A DNA stretch of 64,000 bases from Allantophomopsis cytisporea. Its lineage: Eukaryota > Ascomycota > Leotiomycetes > Phacidiales > Phacidiaceae. Made by a program: the position numbers and the translations under genes. Shown here one piece after another: positions 23,285 through 32,746 of the stretch (position 1 is the stretch's first letter; every line of letters starts with the position of its first letter). The stretch is from positions 620,001 to 684,000 of the forward strand of contig CP103022.1 in the NCBI GenBank assembly GCA_024752435.1. Direction: 5' to 3'. The notes beneath the pieces are model-generated. The model was given only the letters and a program-made list of their open reading frames with translations, had not been told where the DNA came from and searched no databases.

Positions 23285-24206
23285 TTAGCCTGTGCAAGGT
23301 CTCTTAGCTGGTCGATTGGAATTCTCTTCCTTGATCTCGACAGCATCGATCCTCTTCTGGTAGCTTTGCTTGAAAGTGAGACTTTTGGAAAAGCAGCTCT
23401 CCCCACAAGTCCTCCTGCAATGATGATCGCAAGCCACTAACAGAGTTGAATTGTAGGACTTGTTGCTTGTCATATTGACTTCTACGTATCTATGCCTACC
23501 GGATTTGGCCAATTCTTCCAAGATTTCTACCACAAAATTAAAGTGTTATTTCGTGATACTGACGATCTCATACTTGCTAGCGTAGGTAGTCTTGAGTCCA
23601 TGGATTGTCGTAGCAAGAACCAAGCTGTTGAATGATCTGTTGTTGATCATATTCTGGCTCTCTATGACTTCTTCGTCGCGAACTTTTAGAGCAGGCTCGG
23701 AAGGACCCCCGGTTCCTAGTCTATATACCAAACTAACAATCTCTGGGTTTGACTGGTGATCGTTCAACTCGCTGAGTTGTACATATATGTCTAGGCAGTG
23801 ATTCCACAGCTCATCAAATCCCCCAAATGCGGCAAGGTGGCATACCTTGTAGAGGAGGACTTGTGATAAGAAGAGCTCCTTCTCTGGAACTTTCTTTACC
23901 TCGATGTTGATGCTTCCAGTGTATAGCTAGTCAAAAAAGATATCAAAAGTAGCCGTGTCAAAATCCTTGAAGTCGAATGCATCCATATCTCTTGAAAAGG
24001 AGAAGTAATGCTGCTGTCTCTCTGGAAATAATCGATCTCTATGTATCACATATTCCTTTGAATCAACACCCACGTAAGCTCGAACCAACAGAGAACTGTA
24101 GCAAAAAATGTAAGTTAATCTGAGGCTGCAGGAAATAGCTGAAGAGAGACGCACCTTTAGGCTTTTGAGAACGTTTGGTGTCAGGAGTGGAATTTGATGA
24201 ACTCAT
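23285..24206 (-). pseudogene. BTB/POZ gene copy interrupted by in-frame stop
   Basis: This is a degraded relative of the BTB gene at 24,973-26,461. Collinear matches: LLVRAYVGVDSKEYVIHRDRLFPE against LVRVYVGPDRKHYVVHR; then DTATFDIFFD-stop-LYTGSINIE against PSTFEILFHWLYSRNIEID; then VLLYKVCHLAAFGGFDELW followed by CLDIYVQLSELN. The stop is TAG near 23,926, exactly where the relative has TGG (Trp). A 5' exon starting MSSSNSTPDTKRSQ ends at 24,206, but its best donor (GTGCGT) would put the next exon out of frame. A 47 bp intron-like segment around 23,530-23,575 would restore the 3' part. The simplest reading is a recent pseudogene. A sequencing error or stop readthrough is not excluded. Confidence 0.75.
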
Positions 24207-24972
24207 GGTTGAGATGAATGCATCAAGTTATGTGAGACTTGACAATCTATGACGGTTGATGATCAGCACAATCCTCGGTATAACTCGAGGTGAGTTGGGG
24301 TGAGGATGGAAGTGGAAGTGAAGTTGAAAGTGATTATTTGTAATGATGTGAATCTATGACACTCTTTGGAGGCCTACGTAAACGGATTTCTTACCTCTCG
24401 GGACCATTACCAGAATGGATAAGAGACAGATTCTCATCCTCTAAGTTTTGGTTCGGCGAGAAACTTGTATTAGTCACTTGGTCACTGCTATCGTGATGGT
24501 AACTTCAACAAGAGCTCTACTCAACAGTAGTCTGTAGGAAATTTATTGATGAACTGCTAAAAGAGAACTGAGATATCACGTTACGACAGCGAGCACTGGG
24601 GTGGTACCATGTAAACTGAACCTTTGAAAACTCAGAGATCCATTACCTGCAAATTGTAATATCGTTACGAGCAGTGATACTCTGCTCCCATCATGATTTC
24701 TCCTCATAACACAAATTGAGCCCTCTCCCCTGAAGCCATTCCTTTTCTTTTTACATCCACGCTGAATATTTCCAAGCCATCTCAAAAAGCTCTCAAAGCA
24801 TTCCAGTAATCATCCTCGTTTGCAAAATAAATTTTATGTCCTCGATACAAACTTCTGAGTTTGGCATCCTAAGTAACCTCAAGGCTCCTGGCTTTGATAT
24901 TGACGTTGTATTCTTCCTCTTGGTTGTGCCATCCGTTTGCACGAGTGTTTCGATGTGTCGACCAGAAGCTGC
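24207..24972. other. Intergenic between BTB copies
   Basis: 766 bp between the interrupted BTB copy and its intact relative. The segment after the intact gene (24,830-24,960) may include its 3' trailer. No independent gene supported. Confidence 0.5.
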
Positions 24973-26461
24973 TTACTCTATCCTAGCAGTGTTGGGTCTA
25001 TTTTCATAGCTTTCCTCGAAAGTAAGATGATCAGAAAAGCACCCAATCCCGCAATCTGCATGAAAATAGCAAGCCTTTAGACTGCTAAGATTGTATACAT
25101 TCACTGAAAGTCCTTTGTCAAGTGAGATTCTCAAGCGGCATCCGGGATGCGATAGTTCTTGTAAGATTGTTGCCCCAAGCCCCCGCTTACCCTCCAAGAA
25201 ATAATATAGTTCAGAGAGTTGTAGGTGGTCTTTCTTGAGCTCATGAATTGCTGTACACAGTACAACCTCTCCGAATGAAAAGGCCCCGACAGAATTCCGA
25301 GATTCTTCGACGGCGCTATCGGGAATTTCTTCATGGTTCTCAGGATACACAAGCTGAGCAACTGTTCTGTTCAATGCATGATTATTCAGGTTGCTGAGGT
25401 GTACATATATGTCCAGGCAATGGTACCACAACTCCCGAAAGCCAAAGTACTCAGCAAGAATGCAAGCATTGTAGAGCAAGACTTGGGATTCAGAACGTGA
25501 AGATTGATGTTCTAAACCCGCTGGTGTGTCGATCTCAATGTTGCGGCTATACAGCCAATGGAAAAGTATCTCAAATGTGGAAGGCTCGAAATATTTAAGT
25601 TCAAGACTTGCTTCATGACGATGATACTTCTCTAGTCGTCCATTCTGTCCCTCAGGAAACAGGAGGTATCTATGGACAACGTAATGCTTTCGATCTGGAC
25701 CTACATATACCCGAACTAATGCAGAACTGTGACAGAAGTCGTTAGCTTGCGTCGAGCGGCTGATGATAGTAAAAGAGAACGAACATTTTTGAATCCTGAG
25801 ACTCTTCTGGGGTGTATCCAAAACCTGTGCTAGATGATGCTGGAGTCCGATCAAAGTCACTTCCGAATCCTATCGTTGCTAGTTTTGCAGCAGTGTTGCC
25901 AAACAAACTACCACCGGTGTTGCTAGCCCTACCGAAAGCTGAAGTTCCACCACCACCGCCACCGAACAAACCACCAGTCGGCGTAGGTGTTGTGGTGGTG
26001 CTGCTACCGAAGAGTCCACTAGTAGTAGGTTTGAGCTGCCCAAAGAGGCTTCCTCCAGTAGTCTGTGTATTGCCTCCAAATCCAGTGGATGATTGTGAAG
26101 TTCCAAAGGGTGTGGTCGACGCACTACCACCACCGAACAAACCTCCGGTATTCGTGGTTTTAGTTGCTTCAAATGGATTGGTAGTTTGCGTGGTTCTTCC
26201 GCCAAATCCTCCAAATCCAGTGTTAGCCCCAAATTCTCCAGCCTGGTTGCTCGCGTTTCTATATCGACGTCCTACGGCATAGTCGGCCAGTCTCAGTTCC
26301 TCAGGAGGAAACTTCCGATATGGCTGCTGTAAGTTGATACTTTGGAATGAATTTTGTTGATTCAGAACACTGTATGGCTCTTTCTCGACGTGTGGCTGGA
26401 ATGGAACACTGCCAGTTCCTGTGCACGCACCAGCTGTAACTACCGAATTGGATGCACTCAT
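24973..26461 (-). CDS. BTB/POZ protein with Nup98-like GLEBS and FG-repeat N-terminus
   Basis: Two exons: 25785-26461 and 24973-25726, with a 58 bp intron (GTTCGT donor, GCTAACG branch, CACAG), 476 residues. Residues ~15-80 match the GLEBS region of Nup98/Nup116-type nucleoporins, which binds Gle2/Rae1: GTGSVPFQP, then NSFQSINLQQPYRK and PPEELRLADYAVGRRY. Residues ~85-220 are FG repeats (GFGGFG, GLFGGG, PFG, SLFGQ, GLFGSS, AFG, SLFGN, GFGYTPEE). The second exon is a BTB-like fold: SALVRVYVGPDRKHYVVHR, TFEILFHWLYSRNIEI, LWYHCLDIYVHLSNLNNH and TAIHELKKDHLQLSELYYF. Known: GLEBS/FG segments act at the pore and BTB domains mediate protein association. The combined protein is unfamiliar to me. Role unknown; pore targeting is inference. 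Start ATG at 26461. Confidence 0.85.
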
Positions 26462-27035
26462 GGCTGAAGAGCGCAAGTATGTGAGGATCGAAGGTCTAGC
26501 TGAGAATGTAGCTAGGAATGGTTACCGATGCATTGACCAGTATATCTGGAGGTGGGTTTGAAGTGAGATTGTAATTCTTATGGAAGTCAGAGTATGAAGG
26601 TGAAGGCCCAATGTGGTGTGAGGTTGAGGAAAGGGTCGGAAAGTGGGCGGGGACAGACGGTTCAACAGATGCAGTGACCTCTTCGATGTAGTGATTGGAA
26701 ACAAATCGTATTCACATAGATGGACAAAGCCAAAGCAAACGAGATATCTTCCAATATTGGTCAATAAGGTGATTTGTACGGCAAACTTACTCAAGAGCAA
26801 CTTTCTACGAGTAAATAGAACTGAAAACGAATAGAGCACACTCTTGATAGCACACATATACAATATTTCAAGGTCTTATTATTCATTTTCCCATTTAAGC
26901 AGCTAGCCTCATCTTCTATAAGGATACTTGCAAAAGTTTCTTGCAATGAACTAGACAGACCATGCCCAGGAATATCAAGCAGGCAAGCCACGGCTCTCTA
27001 TCATAATCCATGTATGTAACACCCAATATCGTTAC
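26462..27035. other. Intergenic, promoter of the GLEBS-BTB gene
   Basis: 574 bp between the GLEBS-BTB gene start and the end of the next BTB-like gene. Contains an AT-rich stretch at 26,690-26,900. No gene supported. Confidence 0.5.
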
Positions 27036-27842
27036 TCATTCGCTCCCACTGCGATAGAAATGACGATCATAATTCTGCTCAACAGTAAGCCCCCTCTCAG
27101 GACACTGATCGCAACGTATGTACTCGTGAGGGTGATACGAGCAAGACCTTGCAGATGATGGGCTCCAAATCCTTCCCTCACCACTTCCATCATCCTCCAC
27201 CAGATCGAAAGTATTGTTTTCCCTTAACCTCCTCGCTACATTTCTCTCATGCTCCATATACATCTCCGCGACCTCAAAGTATCTACTGGTGCCCCCATCA
27301 AGCCACATGTTATGAATTGCCGCATCAACAACACAATCCGCAATCTCAGGCACATCACACTCGTCACTGTAGACATAGTCGAAAACCTCATCTTCATACG
27401 CAAAATCATTCCAGGCGCTAACATGCACGAAGATGTCCATGGCGTGTGCGCAGAGACTCCACATAGAGAGATGATGAGCCATGACAGCGGTTTTGAGCAA
27501 GAGGAGCAAATCGCACGAGCTGACTTGACCATCAGGGTCCCGTTGAGGTGTATCAACACGGCAATAGCGGATCCATTGGAGCACTTGATCGAAGGCTTCG
27601 ACGTCCTATATTCTAGTTCTCAGATAGATGGAGTGATCAATATCGAGTTCACTTACGCGTTTCCACTCTGAACTTTGGAGAGCGGTGAGGCTGTTCTCTT
27701 CGAGATCAGTGCCTACCAAAACGTGGAGAATCTCGTCACTGCAGTGGCTTGTACTGTTAGTATGACTCTTGTGGTGCTTGTGGTCATTGACTTACTCGGC
27801 GAATGATTCCAGCGAGAAGGTATAGTCCTCGGTGTTAGACAT
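27036..27842 (-). CDS. Divergent BTB-like protein, third member of local cluster
   Basis: Three exons: 27796-27842, 27657-27738 and 27036-27605; introns of 57 and 51 bp with GTAAGT donors; 232 residues. The N-terminus is short (MSNTEDYTFSLESFADDEIL), and the BTB core strand LVRVYVG seen in the neighbours is replaced by HVLVGTDLEENSL. The second half is clearly related: AFDQVLQWIRYCRVDTPQRD, then LCAHAMDIFVHVSAWND, then DAAIHNMWLDGGTSRYFEVA. A cysteine-rich tail CSYHPHEYIRCDQCPERGLT resembles the CYFHADCGIGCFSDHLTFEE tail of the GLEBS-BTB gene. It therefore belongs to the same family but has lost or remodelled the first half of the BTB fold. Function unknown. Confidence 0.75.
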
Positions 27843-28099
27843 GTTGGTGTTTGAGCAGCAAGTAGTACGGAACAGCAGCAGAAGATTAAGTGAAAATTAT
27901 ACTTAAATAGAAGTGACTATCTTCAGTACAGTAGTCCACTTTCAAGATATGGCTTCTTCTTTCATAAAGATAACCATTCAAATAGTCGCCGGAAGAGCAC
28001 CGTTCTCAATACAAGATTGTGCAGTCACAACATTTTCAAGCTATTTAGCAATGCAATTCTAAAATGCTTGTCTATAGGTATCATCTACATCTCTATCAT

Positions 28100-28921
28100 C
28101 TAAATCTGAATACCATACTTTTCATAAGGGAAGTTCTCCAAAGTATCCAACTGCTCCGCCCACCCATCATCCAGCTCTCCAAGCTGGTGCGCATCACCTC
28201 CACCACCCGCTCCCGTCAAGCCCGCCATGACCTCCTTCTCCTGCCCTTCATAGACCTTCGCGAGCTCCGGATGTGGCACCCAAACAACTCTCATGCCCGC
28301 CCTTCTGCCAGCCTCTACACCCGGCACACTATCCTCGAAAACCAAGCACTCCTCAGGCTTAATCTTAGCCTCACCCTCTCCCAAACTGGCATTGATAGTC
28401 TCCAACGCCAACAAATAGATATCAGGCAATGGCTTTCCCCTCCCCTTAGGAATGCGCACATCATCGCCCAGGACCCGTCTATCATCCTCAAAGACCGTGA
28501 AAAGCTCCGTATGGTTCTTAGTCTTCAGCTTGAAGTTGGCCTCGTGCGAGGACGTCGCCAACGCAATGTGCACTCTGTTCGCCTTCCCCTTTGTAGCCGC
28601 CAGATCTCGCAACAGCTTCTCGGCACCGGGCAGGGCCTCCGCCTGGTGGAAAAGTTCTTCTTGGAGGACGCGCTGCTCCGCGGCGAATTGCTCTTGCGGG
28701 ATTGGAAGTTGCGCCCATTCGTAGAAGATCGCGCCGGAGGTGGGACCGGGTCGGCCTTGTAGTTGGGCTTTGATGGGCCATGGGAGGTTTGGGCGGCCGT
28801 ACTTGGCGAGGATCGTGTTGGCGCATAGTGTGTATAGTTCTTCGGTATCGAGGAGGAGGCCGTCCATGTCGAAGAGACAGGCGCGGATTGGGGGAAAGCT
28901 GTCGGAGTTAGTTTGGTTCAT
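28100..28921 (-). CDS. HAD-superfamily phosphatase (HDHD1/pseudouridine-5'-phosphatase-like)
   Basis: Intronless, 273 residues. HAD phosphohydrolases remove phosphate from small metabolites through an aspartyl-phosphate. Motif I is FDMDGLLLDTEE (DxDxx, about residue 17), motif II is the LATSS loop, motif III is a Lys in the GDDVRIPKGRGKPLPD region, and motif IV is VFEDSVPGVEAGRRAGM. The alpha-helical cap lies between motifs I and II. This arrangement is that of the pseudouridine-5'-phosphatase/YKL033W-A-type group. Substrate not proven. It is divergent from the TPR gene, 208 bp away. Confidence 0.9.
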   Translation of the reverse strand: MNQTNSDSFPPIRACLFDMDGLLLDTEELYTLCANTILAKYGRPNLPWPIKAQLQGRPGPTSGAIFYEWAQLPIPQEQFAAEQRVLQEELFHQAEALPGAEKLLRDLAATKGKANRVHIALATSSHEANFKLKTKNHTELFTVFEDDRRVLGDDVRIPKGRGKPLPDIYLLALETINASLGEGEAKIKPEECLVFEDSVPGVEAGRRAGMRVVWVPHPELAKVYEGQEKEVMAGLTGAGGGGDAHQLGELDDGWAEQLDTLENFPYEKYGIQI

Positions 28922-29129
28922 TGATTGGGTTTTTGGACGATATACTCTGTTCTAGGCGGCATGATTGGTGATATAATTCAGCTCCGATGTGCTGTGATGG
29001 CAGTGTTGGTCTGTTATGTAGAAGTGTTTGTTGTGGGGTGTGGGGTATTGAAAGCACCTAGATTGTAGAGGGGTCCGCGGTATTCTTTCCGCCTCGTCAT
29101 ACACAAGCGTCGACCTGTCACAACACAAA
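28922..29129. promoter_or_regulatory. Shared divergent promoter, HAD phosphatase / TTC1-like
   Basis: 208 bp between two start codons on opposite strands. Too short for two independent upstream regions, so regulation is probably shared. No specific motif recognised. Confidence 0.55.
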
Positions 29130-30069
29130 ATGAGTTCACGAACTGAGCGCTTCCAGCGCAAGCCCAAGGATCCGTCAGATCAAATCGTTGATACTAGTGA
29201 GAGTGTCGAAGCCGAGGAGGTTATACGGTTTAGTGCTGAGGAAGAATCTGTAGGCATTTCACAGACAGCTTCGAGCCGTGGCTTCACTAACGGACGTAGG
29301 TGCTGTTGAACGAATCGAACGCCCAGAAAGCAGAGGCAAATAAGCTGTTCTCTGCCGCAGAGTACAAGGATGCGATTGCTACCTACGACAAGGCTCTATC
29401 AACGTGCCCTAATTACCTAGACTACGAGATCGCGGTGCTGAAATCCAACGTTGCGGCATGCCATCTAAAACTCGAGGACTGGAGGGAGGCCGTAAAGGCC
29501 GCCACTGCTGCGATTGAAGGGCTGGATAGATTGGAGGGCAAGAGCGCAGGGAAAGAAAAAGAGGAGGAGAGTTCTAAGAAGGAAGAGCAAGCGGAAGAAG
29601 AGGAAGCGGATGAGGAAATCATAAGTGCAGGCGCGGAGAAGGCCGAGGATACATCTATCACGAAGAAGCAGCAGGATGACATTGAGCGGATCAGATCGAA
29701 GGCGCTGATGAGGAGAGCCAAAGCGAGGACGGAGCTGGGTGGTTGGTCTACGTTACAGGCTGCAGAGGAGGATTACAAGGAACTCGCGAAGATGGAGAAT
29801 TTGCCTGCAGCTGACAAGAGGCTTGTACAGAGGCAGTTGGTCGTATTGCCTCCAAAGGTGAAAGCTGCACAGGAAACTGAGGTTGCTGAGATGATGGGGA
29901 AATTGAAATCGGTACGTTATCTGGGAATTCCTGGTATTGAACTATGCTAACACTACGCCAGTTTGGCAATGGACTCTTGGGCAAGTTTGGATTGTCTACG
30001 GACAACTTCAATATGGTTAAGGATGAGAAGACGGGCGGCTATAGTATGAATTTCAATCAGGGCTCCTGA
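29130..30069 (+). CDS. TTC1-like tetratricopeptide repeat protein
   Basis: Three exons: 29130-29249, 29300-29911 and 29962-30069 (two 50 bp introns with CTAAC branch sites), 279 residues. TTC1-type proteins are Hsp90/Hsp70 co-chaperone adaptors (family knowledge). TPR 1 reads NAQKAEANKLFSAAEYKDAI, followed by VLKSNVAACHLKLEDWREAV. An acidic, Glu/Lys-rich insertion (about 29,540-29,640) separates it from the third repeat, KALMRRAKARTELGGW. The family-typical C-terminus is split over intron 2: KLKS/FGNGLLGKFGLSTDNFNMV, then GGYSMNFNQGS. The ending strongly supports TTC1 rather than a generic TPR protein. The start ATG is in exon 1 and the acidic N-terminus precedes the repeats. Confidence 0.9.
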
Positions 30070-31104
30070 TCGTAGTGTCTTCACGATAACTACGATGACA
30101 TAACTACATCAAATGCCGGGGCCTTTTGTGTGTATCTGTGTATGACCTCAACTTGAACGCTATATAGATGTGGATAGTCATCGAGGGGGGCTGCTTCAGC
30201 CAGAGTTGTTGATTACTACTAGAAGGAATTGACAACCACACAAGCTTCTGATTGACATCCCCGCATTCTGAATACCACCAAAACGCACAGGTTATTACTC
30301 ATGGCTTCTGACTATGTCTTAAATACACTAGTTTTCATTCACACACTGGTTGTCCAAGCCGACAGCAATTATCAGGTTATAGATTTGATATTTCATACAG
30401 ATTATCTCACCATAATTTACCTACATTAACTTTTAAACTCTACATACACTAGGTGTCTCCTTATAGGTCATCATCCACTTCACCCGCTCAAACTCCACAC
30501 CATCCATTACCTCATTAGCATACTCGTTCAACAAAACCCTTCAACTTGTAAACCGACACAGCCAACCACCTCACTATTCCCTCCTCCGATGTACTGAAAG
30601 TGGGAGCACCGAAATGGTTTCTTGTGGCGCGAGATTTTTACTGGGCATAAAGATATCCGCGAGCTTCTCCGACGTACTTCTCATTGCTGTTGCTTGTCGT
30701 CTATTGTCAACACTTTGCCTTCTTCGCCCAGTCATTGATCCGTGGCCAGGTAAAGGTTCAGGTCTTCGATGATGGTGCGGTAGCCAAGGGTCCATCTAAG
30801 CGCATTGTGTCATTTATTCTTGTGAGAAATGTGTGGCACCCTTGAGGTTCTCGTATATCTCATCGATAGCGAAAGTCTTGACTGAAGGGCTTTAGAGATC
30901 AATATTGTGGGTGTGGATGATAGGAACGCTTTCTTCTTTTCATGGCTGTAGTGGGTGGTGCTTTGGATATTTTGATCTTCTACGTCTGTTAGCCTGCAGA
31001 CATCAATCAAGATCAAGAGTCGAAAATAGAATATCCTTCTCCATACCCATTGTCATGTTCATCCCATACCATTTTCCAATATCCAGTCAGATACCATCTC
31101 AACC
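30070..31104. other. Intergenic, convergent 3' ends
   Basis: About 1 kb between the TTC1-like gene and the 3' end of the small membrane protein gene. The AT-rich part near 30,300-30,460 has no supported gene. A 73-codon open frame at 30,574-30,795 (- strand) shows no recognisable feature. Confidence 0.5.
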
Positions 31105-31521
31105 CTAGCAGATCTTCCAGACTCCATAAACACCGGCGAACAGGATCCAGCCCGGCCAGAAAATAAGCAATGCAAGCGCATTCGGGTTAAGAATCCAAAC
31201 CATGAACTCAAAGAACACCTTATCCCGGAATTTCTCACTACGCTTCCACAAAGCCCGACATCCGCGCGTGATAATGGCAAACGAATGCCGTGCTATCACT
31301 GCTGCCGCCCACGCGGTCTGCAACACCACAATCTGGCTAGCATAGAGAGTCTGTTGTAGCAGGATCTGCGTGAGGATAGAAGTGCGAAGAACAAGGAACA
31401 GTGCAGTGCTAGAGAGTAGAGATGCGGAGTGCAGAAGAACAGGTGCTAATTGGGATGTCACCTTCGAAGGATTGGCGGACGAGGAGATGCTGTTGGGCGC
31501 TGTTGTAGTGATAACGGTCAT
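31105..31521 (-). CDS. Small conserved fungal membrane protein
   Basis: Intronless, 138 residues. Hydrophobic segments: LLHSASLLSSTALFLVLRTS (about 28-48), a weaker one around YASQIVVLQTAWAAAVIA, and a C-terminal ILNPNALALLIFWPGWILFA hairpin ending GVYGVWKIC. Between them lies a basic/aromatic stretch, CRALWKRSEKFRDKVFFEF. The ending FWPGW...G.W resembles small uncharacterised proteins seen widely in filamentous ascomycetes; that recollection is the only basis for calling it conserved. No signal peptide is evident. Function unknown. It is preceded by a gene-poor region and faces the TTC1-like gene tail to tail. Confidence 0.72.
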   Translation of the reverse strand: MTVITTTAPNSISSSANPSKVTSQLAPVLLHSASLLSSTALFLVLRTSILTQILLQQTLYASQIVVLQTAWAAAVIARHSFAIITRGCRALWKRSEKFRDKVFFEFMVWILNPNALALLIFWPGWILFAGVYGVWKIC

Positions 31522-32379
31522 ATTGACGGTAGCGTGCGAAATTTTGGATTGTGCCGGTTTTTTGTTTTCTGAAAATTATTTTTCTCTTTCGAAGAGAAAA
31601 ATAGAGAAAAATAGAGAATCCAGAATTTTATTTGCTTTTTTATTTTAAAAGTTTGATGTTTATGGTCGAGGAAGCAGAGATTATATTAGATATTTGCTTG
31701 TGGTTGTTGTGGTCGTTGGTAGTACCTAGTATCTGGCCGCGAGGCTAGCGATACCAATCCAGCTCGTTGATAATAAAGGAGGGAAATGAGACAGAACTCA
31801 GGCAAGGACAGCGAGTAAGATAACAGGAACGGGCAAATCGTGAGGCGGTAAGGCGATCGCTGTCCCAGTTCCCAAGCACAAGCACAAGCAAAATCTAAAG
31901 CAGTAACAGATAAAATAAGACAGGAGAGAAATCAAACTCCTTTCGAGTCGGCCACGTCTGCCTTTTTGACTGGGACTTAACTTTGAGAAGAGATATGTTA
32001 TGGCAATCCATGGCAATCCATGGCGAGAGCTCCGTGTCTCTTATGTTGTAAAGATTTGTATTTGTAGTGGGGGTTTGTGCCATCTACGCACCATTCCAGA
32101 GGCTTCGTCCCACTTCGTGCAGCCTCTCAGAGCAGCCCACAGGCGTCAACAGAGGGCCAACTCAAGCGTGTGGACCGAAAAAGCTCGATGAGATTCGATT
32201 GAGATGTGCCTGTGCCTGTGCCTGTGCTAGACCTTAAGGCAGATTACGTCGGTATCGTTTCGTTCGTTCGTTCGGACGCTCCCGCCACTCAGTGGATCCG
32301 CTTTGTTTCTTGGGCATTCTATCCTACCTTACTCCACGTGCTATTCAGCCCGCCGCCCAGCATGTCTCCATACAAAAAA

Positions 32380-32402
32380 GTCGAGTCGAGTCGAGTCGAG
32401 TC
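32380..32402. repeat. (GTCGA)n short tandem repeat
   Basis: Four to five GTCGA/GAGTC units in tandem. Confidence 0.85.
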
Positions 32403-32722
32403 TCGGTCAAGAGATCAAATGTACTGCGTAGTAGTATTCGTTCCATGCATATGCGTTTGAATTGCGTTGTTGCGTGCGTTCCAATGACAATTGATGATTG
32501 TACTTTGCTTGGCTACGTACGGTACGATCCGACGACCCTTATGAGATAAGCACATTCGCATTACCTTCGCATCCGAACGTCTTTTCCGTGCGGCATCGAG
32601 CTTCATGAATGACAGGCGTGGTGGCATAGATTTGAATATGCGAAGGATCCAATGGGAGCGACGAGATGTGCCATGTTTAATCTATTGTTGGGCTGACATA
32701 TCATTGAGGTTGGATGCCGTGT

Positions 32723-32746
32723 GATGGATGGATGGATGGATGGATG
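32723..32746. repeat. (GATG)n microsatellite
   Basis: Six GATG units in tandem, followed after ~10 bases by three to four ACATACAG-like units. Confidence 0.9.

Noticed and set aside
25812..26282. Long open frame on the + strand opposite the GLEBS-BTB gene
   Set aside because: It is Pro/Val-rich only because it is the complement of the Gly/Phe repeats. The - strand has recognisable GLEBS and BTB motifs and proper splicing.
24973..26461. Two separate genes instead of a GLEBS-BTB fusion
   Set aside because: The first open frame has a working donor and acceptor in the correct phase, and the BTB part lacks its own ATG before the core; the exon total is a multiple of three. Transcripts could still overturn this.
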